This document shows positions 28,740-37,900 of a DNA stretch of 64,000 nucleotides, piece after piece. Positions within the stretch are counted from its first letter, which is position 1, and the number at the start of each line of letters is the position of its first letter. The notes beneath the pieces were generated by a model that worked only from the letters and a program-made list of their open reading frames with translations, ran no database searches and was not told the DNA's origin. A program made the translations under genes and the position numbers. Source of the DNA: Entomomonas sp945283395 (GTDB taxonomy: Bacteria; Pseudomonadota; Gammaproteobacteria; Pseudomonadales; Pseudomonadaceae); assembly GCA_946480835.1 (NCBI GenBank), contig CAMLLC010000006.1, positions 1 through 64,000 on the forward strand. The letters run 5' to 3'.

Positions 28740-28940
28740 AGAAAGTTTTTCCATAGCTCTTTCATAGCGTATCATGCCTATTGCAACAGCGCTACAAACT
28801 TGCTCATCGTGCTTTATGCCGAGACAAGGTTTTGGTTTTGCTATTTGAGATTGGTCACGGGTAGGTATTAATAGGCGACCATCTTTTCTAAGTGCGTGCC
28901 CTATAAATACTCTCCAATTTAAGATAATATATTTTTTCAT
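28722..28940 (-). CDS. Small basic phage protein, unknown
   Basis: 72-residue Lys/Arg-rich protein (MKKYIILNWRVFIGHALRK...), two Cys, no recognised family. ATG at 28940. An 18-bp palindrome (TTATATCA-AA-TGATATAA, 28948-28965) lies 8 bp upstream and could be an operator. It is convergent with the preceding plus-strand gene. Coding status is moderately supported only. Confidence 0.45.
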   Translation of the reverse strand: MKKYIILNWRVFIGHALRKDGRLLIPTRDQSQIAKPKPCLGIKHDEQVCSAVAIGMIRYERAMEKLSKAPQS

Positions 28941-28947
28941 GAGCAAA

Positions 28948-28965
28948 TTATATCAAATGATATAA
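28948..28965. promoter_or_regulatory. 18-bp palindrome upstream of a small phage gene
   Basis: Perfect 8-bp arms TTATATCA / TGATATAA around AA. Position just before the 28940 start suggests a repressor site; function is inferred. Confidence 0.4.
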
Positions 28966-29066
28966 ATAAATATTCTTGCTCAGCGCATGATATTATCAGT
29001 CATACTTGATATATCCGTCAATTATTTTTCTTCAAATGAATAAATGCCTATTATTTTTGGGGATAG

Positions 29067-29092
29067 CAAAGCCCCTTATGGGGCTTTGTTCA
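29067..29092 (+). terminator. Hairpin preceding the ejection-gene fragment
   Basis: 9-bp stem CAAAGCCCC / GGGGCTTTG with a TTAT loop and a short T-containing tail. It marks the left edge of an inserted segment. Confidence 0.5.
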
Positions 29093-29202
29093 TAGTAGTA
29101 CAGGGTGCGGCTATTAATGACTTAATGACAGGTGATTATAAACCAGATAATGCTTTTGACACTATCAGGCATATTCTTTACAGAAAGAATAAACCGAAGT
29201 AA
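29092..29202 (+). pseudogene. 3' fragment of a phage ejection-protein gene (inverted partial duplicate)
   Basis: This frame reads IVVQGAAINDLMTGDYKP then IRHILYRKNKPK and a stop. It closely copies the C-terminus of the 1977-residue protein encoded on the other strand (VVQGTAIKDLATGDYKP...VRHILYRKNKPK, 31977-32080). The DNA is also similar, with long identical runs. There is no start or upstream part. It is therefore an imported end of a homologous gene. Confidence 0.85.
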
Positions 29203-29228
29203 TATGGGTGAAAAATAAGGAGCTAATT

Positions 29229-29480
29229 ATGTCTTATAAAAATATTGTTTTAGCTGGTGCGGTTATAAGGATTGTTCTTGTTATTTTTTTGACCATAGCT
29301 ACTTTTGTTGGTTTTTCCTTGGCAGTTGGATTGTTGACAACAATCCATAAAAATGGTGGTTTTTCTAATGTATCATTATCTTTCAGGCACTGGTCTTGGC
29401 TTTTATCTCCAATATTTTTTGGGGTTATTCTTTATTTTGTAGCTAGACCAAATAAAAATCGTAAGATTAAAGAGTTATAA
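29229..29480 (+). CDS. Small membrane protein, probable phage moron
   Basis: 83 residues with two long hydrophobic segments (IVLVIFLTIATFVGFSLAVG and WLLSPIFFGVILYFV) and a Lys/Arg-rich tail. AAGGAG lies 6 nt before the ATG at 29229. It follows a fragment of an ejection-protein gene. The intact ejection gene is likewise followed by a small two-TM gene (31764-31946), so this pair seems to have been moved as a unit. It could be a superinfection-exclusion or lysis-accessory protein; unproven. Confidence 0.6.
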   Translation: MSYKNIVLAGAVIRIVLVIFLTIATFVGFSLAVGLLTTIHKNGGFSNVSLSFRHWSWLLSPIFFGVILYFVARPNKNRKIKEL

Positions 29481-29482
29481 GA

Positions 29483-29506
29483 GAAAAACAAAGCCCCGTA
29501 GGGCTT
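29483..29506 (-). terminator. Terminator of the KilA-N operon
   Basis: AAGCCC / GGGCTT stem with a CGTA loop and minus-strand TGTTTTT tail, placed just past the KilA-N stop region. Confidence 0.65.
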
Positions 29507-29509
29507 GGT

Positions 29510-30238
29510 TTAATGAGTTGTTTCTGTTGCCTTGTTTAAAGCATTCTTTATAGCTTCAATGCCTTTTTCGTTATAGAGGAAAGTAGACACTTGCTTGCTG
29601 GAATACCTAGACTGTCCGAGAACAGTTGCGCCGTATTCGTCCGTTTTTATTCCTAATTCGTTAGCAATTCGACCAACTTTATTAGCTGATATGTTTAACC
29701 TTTCGCCAACCTTTCCAGCTTCATAAAGCCGCTGCTCTAATGCTGGTAGCGGTATTACTTCTGAGCCAGCTATAGGATTTATTAAATTTGCATAGATGAC
29801 CTGCTTAGATTTTTCACTAAGGCTAGGAAGCATTAAAAAAATCTCTTTAGCTGAATCGGTAGCTGACTTAATAGCTCTTGCTTTTCTGAATTGGGGTAAA
29901 CCAGTATCTTTTCTTTCTTCTAGTTTGCCATTTTTATAATCTAAGAATACTTGATTAACTTTTAACTGGAACTCTGGACTAATCCAACCAGCATAAGAAA
30001 CGGCTAGTAATTCATGGGCGAAAGTACCGCCATTTCGACCTTCTGTAGAAACTAGACAAATTTGTCCTGTTTGTTCTTCCAGTGTTGAAATTAACTCTTG
30101 CGCCTGTTTGTTTCTAAACCATTTTGCAGGTGCTTTTTCCTCAGTAAATCCGCTTGCTTTATATAGTGCATTCAGATTAAAACGGCCATCTTTGTCTGTT
30201 GTTACTATTACACCTGCTACTATTGGTAGGTTATTCAT
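29510..30238 (-). CDS. KilA-N domain antirepressor-like protein
   Basis: 242 residues. An N-terminal KilA-N/APSES domain (DKDGRFNLNALYKASGFTEEKAPAKWFRNKQ, then TEGRNGGTFAHELLAVSYAGWISPEFQLKV) is followed by a C-terminal domain with an HTH-like segment (RLNISANKVGRIANELG). KilA-N proteins of phages often act as antirepressors or DNA-binding regulators. GGAGGG lies 7 nt before the ATG at 30238. It is third in an operon headed by an Arc-like repressor, mirroring the arc-ant order of P22 immI. Confidence 0.8.
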   Translation of the reverse strand: MNNLPIVAGVIVTTDKDGRFNLNALYKASGFTEEKAPAKWFRNKQAQELISTLEEQTGQICLVSTEGRNGGTFAHELLAVSYAGWISPEFQLKVNQVFLDYKNGKLEERKDTGLPQFRKARAIKSATDSAKEIFLMLPSLSEKSKQVIYANLINPIAGSEVIPLPALEQRLYEAGKVGERLNISANKVGRIANELGIKTDEYGATVLGQSRYSSKQVSTFLYNEKGIEAIKNALNKATETTH

Positions 30239-30494
30239 TATCAAACCCTCCGTCAGCTAAAGTCTTTTCTAATGATAAGCTCCAATCCATAAGATTATTG
30301 GCTAGTAGTTCTATGTTATAGCCTATCCCTTTAAGGTTTTCTTTATTTATACCCTCTTTTATCATTGTTCCAAGGGTATGCAAGGCTTTACTACTGCTCC
30401 ACATAGTTTGATGTGTAAGCTTTGCTTGATAAATAATTAATGCTATTTCATCGGGTAGTTGATTATTTGTTGCTAATGCGTTACCATTGTTCAT
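30231..30494 (-). CDS. Small phage protein between Arc-like and KilA-N genes
   Basis: Read from the ATG at 30494 this gives 87 residues (MNNGNALATNNQLPDEIALIIYQ...), probably helical with an acidic C-terminus. A longer frame from 30596 overlaps the Arc-like gene and crosses an imperfect hairpin, so I prefer the inner start. Its stop overlaps the KilA-N start region. No family recognised. Confidence 0.5.
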   Translation of the reverse strand: MNNGNALATNNQLPDEIALIIYQAKLTHQTMWSSSKALHTLGTMIKEGINKENLKGIGYNIELLANNLMDWSLSLEKTLADGGFDNE

Positions 30495-30570
30495 ATTAGT
30501 GTCTCTCTCAGATACTAGTTTTAAATAAGAAGCCTTGAGTGTTCCAGCACTTGAGGCTTTTTTATTTCTG

Positions 30571-30741
30571 TTAGTTGCTAGCTGGCTTTTCTGCATTTTG
30601 CTCTTCCTCTACGTCACGCTCCAATCTATAAACCACCTCTGCTATAAAAGTTCTCCTTGCTTTTTTAGCTGTCTGGTCTAAATATTCTTTTAATGCTTTA
30701 GGAAAAGGTACTACTCTTCTCGCTATATCTATTTCTTGCAT
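30571..30741 (-). CDS. Arc-family ribbon-helix-helix DNA-binding protein
   Basis: 56 residues: MQEIDIARRVVPFPKALKEY at the start, then LDQTAKKARRTFIAEVVYRLERDVEEE. The layout (beta-strand with R-x-V-x-F, then two helices with R-T-F-I-A-E) is that of Arc/Mnt repressors. GGAGATT lies just upstream of the ATG. It heads the operon that ends in the KilA-N antirepressor. By analogy with P22 it probably represses that operon from the repeat array at 30856-30943. Confidence 0.75.
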   Translation of the reverse strand: MQEIDIARRVVPFPKALKEYLDQTAKKARRTFIAEVVYRLERDVEEEQNAEKPASN

Positions 30742-30855
30742 CTTTAATCTCCTATTTAGTTTGGATTACAAATACCTTTTTGGGGTATGTGAAAGCATAA
30801 TAATATAAGAAAAATATAAAATCAACATTTAGTTGTACTAAATAAAAAATAAATT

Positions 30856-30943
30856 ACATCTATTTATCATTTAGCTAACATCTATTTAGCATTTTGCTAA
30901 TGTTCAATTAGCATTTAGCTAACATTTAATTAGCATCTAGTTA
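30856..30943. repeat. Four tandem 22-bp repeats, probable operator array
   Basis: Units start at 30856, 30878, 30900 and 30922. Each ends with TTAGCATTTAGCTA or a close variant, which is itself a dyad (TTAGC-N5-GCTAA across the unit boundary). It lies between the divergent Arc-like (30741, -) and XRE (31025, +) genes. A 22-bp period is about two helical turns, so proteins would bind on one DNA face. Confidence 0.75.
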
Positions 30944-31024
30944 GCATTTATACGTTTAGCCTCTTAAATAAGTGCTAATTTTGATTTATCATTAAGATAA
31001 CTAATATACGGTTACTAAAACATT

Positions 31025-31552
31025 ATGAATAGATTTGCCAAAAATTTAGCGAGTTGTAGAAAGATAATTGGACTAAACCAACAAGAACTTGCTGACAAAA
31101 TAGGAATTACCAAAACTCAGATATCAAGGTACGAAACAGGCAATTCCTTTCCTAGACCAAATGTTATAGCAGCACTAGCTGATGCGTTGAATATATCAGC
31201 AGATAAATTATTATATGGGGCGCTCCATTCTCTTGATGTATCACCTCCTTTATATGAAAAATTAAAACGCAAAGACGATATTAAAATTATTCCCCAAGAA
31301 GTAAAGATAAGGGTGTCTAATAAAAGCAAAAATCAACTTAATACATTTAATACTTTAATAACACCCTCTACCACAGACTTTACCAGTATGCAGTTTGTGA
31401 ATAACATAAAAAATGCTTTCCTTGAATACTTTCAATCTAAATATAAGGATGAAGAGCTTGTTCTAAGAGGAATTAAAGAGTTTGATCTATCTGAAATAAT
31501 TGTTGTATTCGAAACGGACAAAGATTATTTTGATGATAATAATTCGAATTAA
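31025..31552 (+). CDS. XRE-family helix-turn-helix regulator
   Basis: 175 residues. The N-terminal HTH is clear: IGLNQQELADKIGITKTQIS and RYETGNSFPRP (residues 17-48). The C-terminal part lacks an S24 peptidase signature, so it is not a self-cleaving CI. It is divergent from the Arc-like operon across the 22-bp repeat array and is probably a secondary immunity regulator. A three-stem fold and a bidirectional terminator follow it. Confidence 0.8.
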   Translation: MNRFAKNLASCRKIIGLNQQELADKIGITKTQISRYETGNSFPRPNVIAALADALNISADKLLYGALHSLDVSPPLYEKLKRKDDIKIIPQEVKIRVSNKSKNQLNTFNTLITPSTTDFTSMQFVNNIKNAFLEYFQSKYKDEELVLRGIKEFDLSEIIVVFETDKDYFDDNNSN

Positions 31553-31640
31553 TTACGATTGTTATAGTTAGGATGATTTTTTTAAAAAAATGAAAAAATA
31601 TAGTAGAAATGATATTAAATATTATAATTTTATTAGGTTA

Positions 31641-31715
31641 AGTTCCCTTTTACTCCCTATAGTGCAGGGAGTAAAGAGAAAGGTATTATACCTATCTGGG
31701 GTGAGAGAGGGAACT
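31641..31715. ncRNA. Candidate structured RNA: three-stem fold
   Basis: A closing stem AGTTCCCT / AGGGAACT (8 bp, 31641-31648 with 31708-31715) encloses two hairpins. One is a 10-bp stem TTTACTCCCT / AGGGAGTAAA with a 7-nt loop; the other is AGGTA-TTA-TACCT. A single-stranded segment (ATCTGGGGTGAGAG) remains. All pairing is exact. On the plus strand it lies between the XRE gene and a terminator. The family is not recognised and the strand is uncertain. Confidence 0.5.
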
Positions 31716-31746
31716 ACAACTTCGTGCAATTCTTTGTAGATAGATT

Positions 31747-31792
31747 TAAACAGCCCCTTTTACTTAGTGTGGGGGCTGTTCTTTTTCGTTTG
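31747..31792. terminator. Bidirectional terminator
   Basis: 9-bp stem AACAGCCCC / GGGGCTGTT, with CTTTTTCG after it on the plus strand. It ends the XRE-side transcript and the late operon coming from the other side. Confidence 0.75.
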
Positions 31793-31946
31793 AAAAAATT
31801 AAAGAAAGGAATGCAGCTAGACCAGATATGCAAAACACTGCCCTTAGAAGATACTCATACTTTCCTATATCGACAAAAATTGGCAGGAACATATACAGCA
31901 GCATAACAACAAGCATTGCATTACCAAAAAAAATAACAAGCCTCAT
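31764..31946 (-). CDS. Small two-TM phage membrane protein
   Basis: 60 residues with two hydrophobic helices (GNAMLVVMLLYMFLPIFV and LLRAVFCISGLAAFLSLIF) and a charged tail. An AGGAGAT site lies about 9 nt upstream of the ATG. It is 30 bp downstream of the big ejection-protein gene on the same strand and its end overlaps a terminator. Function unknown. Confidence 0.55.
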   Translation of the reverse strand: MRLVIFFGNAMLVVMLLYMFLPIFVDIGKYEYLLRAVFCISGLAAFLSLIFSNEKEQPPH

Positions 31947-31976
31947 AAATAACCATCTCCTTAGTTTTTACCAATC

Positions 31977-34900
31977 TTACTTCGGCTTATTCTTTCTGTA
32001 AAGAATATGTCTTACGCCATCTAAAAAGTCTGTTGGCTTATAGTCGCCTGTGGCTAGGTCTTTAATAGCCGTACCCTGTACTACTAAAGGTTTTAAAGGT
32101 GTTCCTGTAACCGCCGCACCTGCTCCTATAACTATTTCGGCTTTTGCCTTAGTGGGGTTAGTGGTTAGTTTTTTAACTTGAGTAACTGCATTGGTTAAGG
32201 TAGAGGCTATAGGCGTAGATATAGCAGAACGGCCTTTTGCATCAACGGTAAAATTAACTATATCCCTCACAAAAGGAATACCTGCCGTAGCATAAGATAA
32301 GCTGGATTTTAAATAGAATTTAGCATAACCCTCGTCATCATCTTTTTGTCCAGTCATTAGGGAATAGCCAAAGCCAGCCAATGAAACTACGGCTAAATTG
32401 GTCATTACCTCTTTAATAGCTGATGATTTGCCCTGCTTCACGGAATGCGCACTATCGACAAATCCATTGTAAGCAGCAATGAACGGCGAGGCGAACATCA
32501 TAAAGGGTGTATAAGCTTTATTTCGTTGATAAGCATTTTTATCAACATTTAAAAAACCACCTTGCGATTTAACGATAGCAGCATCTGCCACCATAACGGC
32601 CTGTTCAGATGTTTTTCCGTTAGCTAGCTCTCTTTTATAAATAGCCATCCAAGCAGGTACTGAGAAAGTCCTTTCACACACAGGCATAAAAGCTAAAGCT
32701 ATAGTTTGTAAATTTTCATGGCCTACTGCTATTTTTCCTTTACCCTCCAATTTACTTAGTGCAGAATGGGATAAATCCATGCTTGCCCAACGATCAGCCA
32801 TCATAGGCGATAGCTCTTTAATGTGTTCTAATGCACTAGTGTAGTTGCCTCCAGCAACATTAGCTATCTCACGCGCGTAATCAACTGCATTAACATATTT
32901 TAGAAGCTGGAATGCTCCCGCGTATTGGTTGATAACGGTCTTAAGAGAAAATCCTAGTTGATAAACAGCGGTATTTTTTGCTAATGCAGAAGCCCACGCG
33001 CCAATGCCTTTACTGTTATCTGGATTAGCAATTGAGTAAATACTTTGGAACAATGAGTTATAATAATTAACCCCCATCTTTTCCTTAATAGCTGCACTTA
33101 TTTCTGGATTAGTTAAAATTTTATTAGCATCAATTAAAGCCTTTCTATGAGTTAAATCTAAGATATGCTCGTTTAGCTTGGTAGGGAAAATATCAAGATT
33201 TAAGTTAAGTGTACCTGTCACTTTTTCTGCACGAGCTTTAGTATAGCCGTTATTAGTTAGCGCGCTGGTTCTACCCTCTTTAAAAACAGTTTGCTTCTGC
33301 ACACCGTCAGGCACTATAGCAACATCCCTATCATACATTAATGGGAAGTAACCGCCTTTAATCTCTCCGTATTGAGTTTGAATTGTACCTGCTTCTACCT
33401 CTTTAAATTCAAAGCCATTAAGCTGTCTATAAAGTTCTTTGGTCTCGGGCTTCATATCCTCGAACATCTGCCAAATACCTTTTACTAACTCCCAATCTTG
33501 CTTGTTAAGAGTGCCTAATACTTCACTAATGGCTTGATCGGTTAATGGTAAGGCTCTTACGCTGTCTTTGGTTTTTAACCCCCCTGTAAGCAACCTAGAC
33601 TTATTAGAAGCATTACCACTATTTAAGGCCATCATAATAGCTTCACCTTTAGCTATCATGTGTCCACCTAATGAATTAATAGCTGTTTTTTGTTTAAAAT
33701 AAGTACCATCCTGCTTAGCTAAAATCTGATTAATGCGCTGCTGATATTTTCTAACCATCCCCCGCATTTTTAATTCAGCGTCCAACATCTTTTTATAAAG
33801 ACCGCGGCTCATTATTCCGCCAGCGTCACCGCCGTCTAGTCGCTGGCAGATAGTGGCAATATCGGCCATGCCCGCATTAAACTTATTAATTTCATTAGCA
33901 ACATAATCGCTTTTAGTTTCACTAAGGCCAGATGTGGCCTTAGCTCTTGCATTAACAGGATTATTAACAAGTATAGATTTTACAGCCTCTTCTTTAAACT
34001 CGTTAAAGTCTTTTATCTTGCCGTCTGCAATTAGTTTGTTTTGCATTCTGGCGACATTTACCAAACCTTTTAAAGTGTCGTGTAATCCCTGTAATTGTTC
34101 TACTGTTAGCTCCCTGTAGTTGGTGCTTAGATGATTATCTAAAATATAATCAGGCACATCTATAGCTCGTCCCTCAGCCTCTAAAGCGTCAAGATAGTTT
34201 CTTAAATTTTGCCTAAAGGTAATCTCTTTACCGCTGACGTTTTTAAACTGGTACTGCTCTGTTAGCCTGTCTATTTGGTCTAGCGCCTCTGGGCTAGACT
34301 TATTAATCATTTCTCTTGTTGTTTTACGGTTTAATTTTTTAACAAAGTTATAAGCTGCATCTGCACTCCTGACCCCTTTTAAAGCGTTTTTATAGAGATG
34401 ATAATTAAGTCTTTCTTGCTCTTTGGTTTTAGCGGCCGCTTCCCAGTCGCCCTGCTCCACCGCTTTTACAGTCTCTCTGTTCGCCTTGCGCATAGCTTGT
34501 AAATAAAGATCAGGTTTTAAATCATTTATTTTTGTACTAGATACTGTTTGATCTGATATTTCTCTTAGCAGACTATCAGGCGCAATGCTGGCATAAGCTG
34601 CTTGCTTAGCTTCTTTTTCGTTTAGGCTTTTTGCTTTATTAACCTTATTAACAAGCAATGATTGTTTTCTGATAGCTAGTTCTTCGGCGTGAAGTAGCTT
34701 TGCTCTAGCGTCTTCTGTCTGGACTGCCTCAATAGCTTGCTGTTCTATGCTCCCATCATTTAGCATATCACCGTGTCGTTTTAACATGACACGCTTAATC
34801 TCCGAATCAATCATATCTTTATTACTTGGCTTGCTAATAAGCTGCTGTATCATGTCATCAGCGGAATTAAAATTAAATTGCTTGGCTATGTCGTCAGGCG

Positions 34901-37900
34901 GTAAGCCGTCTTTTTGAGTGAAGCGTTTTAACTGCTCGGCTATTTCGTCCCCGTAAATTTCTTTAATGGTATTTCTGTCAAGTTTTTGAACAATCTTGTT
35001 ACCGTCCTCACTAACAATTCCTTTAGTTAAAAAGTCATCTAACACATAGAGATTGTTATTTTCTTGAAAATCATTTGTTATCTGCTCTTTTAGTTGTTGG
35101 CTTTCCTCTTTCCATTGTGTTGTTTTTTCTCTGGTTATCTCCTTAAGGGCTTTTGTGGTTAGCCTTTCTTCCGCATTTTCGTGAGCTTGTTTTTGTATTT
35201 GTTTATAAACATCAAACTCTTTTTGCGATACGCCCATTCTTTCAGCCGTTGCGAAGAGGTCTTGATTATAGGCTTCTGCCAATTTAATTGCTTCATCCGA
35301 AGCTAAAATGCGATCAAATGCTTGTCTAACATCATTATTCAAGCGCACATTAAGCATAGTTAACATTTTGTAAACACTACGCATCCATTGTTTAACTAGC
35401 TTAAAAGCCCCTTTTAATTCGATGCTAGGGGCTTTACCCTCAAATAGATATGCCTCAAATCCTCTAGCAAATTGTTCATGCTGCTCAGTGGTTAGGCTTC
35501 TTAGATCGTCAGCTTTTAGCCATTTTTTAAAAGTATTATTAATAGATTTAATGTTGTCATTACTTATACCCATATTTTCTATATCGCTAAGCATATTTAA
35601 AAAGAAATGCCCGGTTTCATGAATGAAGGTAGTTCTATTTTCGCTACCCCCTAAATTAATTCTTACATTGCCGTCCTTGTCTATATCAATAAAGCCATTA
35701 TGTTTAAGGTTTGCACCCTGCCCTAGAATGGTAGCCCCTTCTCTATTAAAGCCATTTTTAGTAATTTTTAAATTATAATGGTTAAATAAATCAACTGCAT
35801 CTAACCCCGCTTGTTTGGCTATATTGTCAAAAGCAGAATAAAAGATATTAGCTTCCGCCTCTGCGGTTTTGGTAATACGTCCAACATCTAATAATTGTTG
35901 TTTAATATTGCTATAAATAGGGTTGCTTGCTAAGTCTGCTGTTACCTTATTAGCTGCCTCTACTGCATTATTGACTAATTGCTCGGCTCTCTGCCTGTTC
36001 TCCTCAGCGAACTGGTTATGTTCTCGCAGAGTTACGCCGTCAACTTCTGTCTTAACATCTTTCCTTAACTCTGCTCCTGCTTCCATTTCAAGCTCTGCAT
36101 ATTTATCTATAGGTATAACAAGATCTGTTCCAGTAGTGTTGGCCTGCTCTAAAGCATTTTCTTTACCTGTCGCTCTTTTAGCTAACTCGTTGGGGTCTAC
36201 TCCTTTCTCTTGGAAGTATCTTGTGAAATTTTCAGGAGATATAAATACTTCTTTAGGGCTGCCGTTGTTATAGGCTGTATGTAAATTCTTAAAAACTTCA
36301 TTAGCTGTTTGTAGATCATGCTTAGCTAATGGTGTTTGTTTTAAATCATCTATAGTAGATAATATGGCCTGTTGCTTGATGGCTGCTTTTTGGCTAAAGT
36401 CTCTGCCGCCTGTGTGGGCTGCCGTAGCTAATTCAAGTGGAGCAAATAACGCATTCATAAAAACATTAGCGAATATTTCTCCTTGTGTAACTTGATCGCC
36501 AACTGCCTTAGCTCCTGCATAAGTACCTATACCTGCCGACGTACTTTGAGCAACTGTTGAAGTTAGTACATTAGCAATATTACCTACTCTAGTTGCTCTT
36601 ATACCTTTTATAAACTGAGAAGGCAACGGAGTAAACCCGAATAAAGCATCTGTACCAGCCTCTATAGATGTTCTAGTCCTTGCTCTTTTTACTGCTTCCC
36701 CAGTATTGCCTGTCGCTTGATAAGCTTGTGCAAGATTGCCACTATAAGAGCCTAGCGCGGTAGTTGTTCCAAGAGTGGCCGACATAGCACTAGCATACAT
36801 AAGATAATCCTTTGCTCCTGCGCTCATAGCCCTATTAGCTAGTAGCCTGCTCATAATAGCAGAGCCACCTTTACCTCCTGCTCCACCAAAAGCTAAAGAT
36901 GGGGCAAATTGCGCTAACAAGGAAGGCAACATGCCTAAGTTATTTGCTATGTATTCTGCTGCGCCAGTTAATCCATTTTTATCAAATGCTTCAGCAACCC
37001 CGCTTGCTCTTGAGTCATGTGGTAAATCTTCTACTGATAAAGCGGCACTTACTAACTTGTCGTTTCTTCTATCAGCACCGTATTGACCGCCATACTCTAA
37101 AAAGTCGGCCATCCAGTACATTACTGATTGTAAAAATAATGAATTTTTTCTAAAACCATAATAAAAATTATTATTATTAAATCCAGCAGATTGTTTAGTC
37201 ATTGCTTTAAATTCTGCTTCTAGCCGTTCATCTGTTCTTATTTTTGATAGCTTCCACTCCATAAGCTGCACATTAGGTATACTATCGCGACCTAATGCAG
37301 CCACATGATAATTGCTAAAAATATCTAAGGTGACAGGGGTATCTAAATCAGCTATTTTAATAGAGCCACGTTCTATTGTTTTGTCTATACTTTTATTAGT
37401 TTCAGGGTCGGCACTTAATAACTGTGACGGACTGATATTTAACGCCCTCGCCCGATCAAGTATATCTTTATATTCCTCTACGCTCTGCCCATTAGCATAG
37501 ACAGCATCTAACACATTACCTACTGCTTGTTTTTTAGCGTCCATTGCTATAAATTTAGCAAGACCGTTATCTTCTGCTCTAAATAGCCCGTCATCACCGC
37601 GTACATACTTAACAGGATCTGGCCTTGCTTGGTCGAAGTCTAAATCTTGCCATAGCTTAGCCCATCGGTTTTGGCTCTCTTCTGGGCTTAAAATATCAGG
37701 CTGTGGTGCTGCATTAGTTTGTTGTTGGAAATCATTTTGACGTTGTAACGACTGCTCTTTACGCTTTTCCTTCTTTAACTCTTTGCCAAGCTTTGCAAAA
37801 AAAACATCTTCTACTTGCCCCGTCTCCTGATCGGTTTGACTACGAGAGTTGCTAGCGTCTTCAATTTGCTTAGCTTGATCTGGAGTAATATCTAAAAATT

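Noticed and set aside
30571..30596. Longer start (30596) for the small gene upstream of KilA-N
   Set aside because: It would overlap the Arc-like gene and translate an imperfect hairpin; the start at 30494 is more sensible.
30856..30943. CRISPR array
   Set aside because: Repeats are only 22 bp, contiguous without spacers, and no cas genes are present.
35923..36273. Plus-strand frame inside the giant ejection gene
   Set aside because: Complement of a real long gene, no ribosome site, low-complexity Ser/Leu-rich translation.
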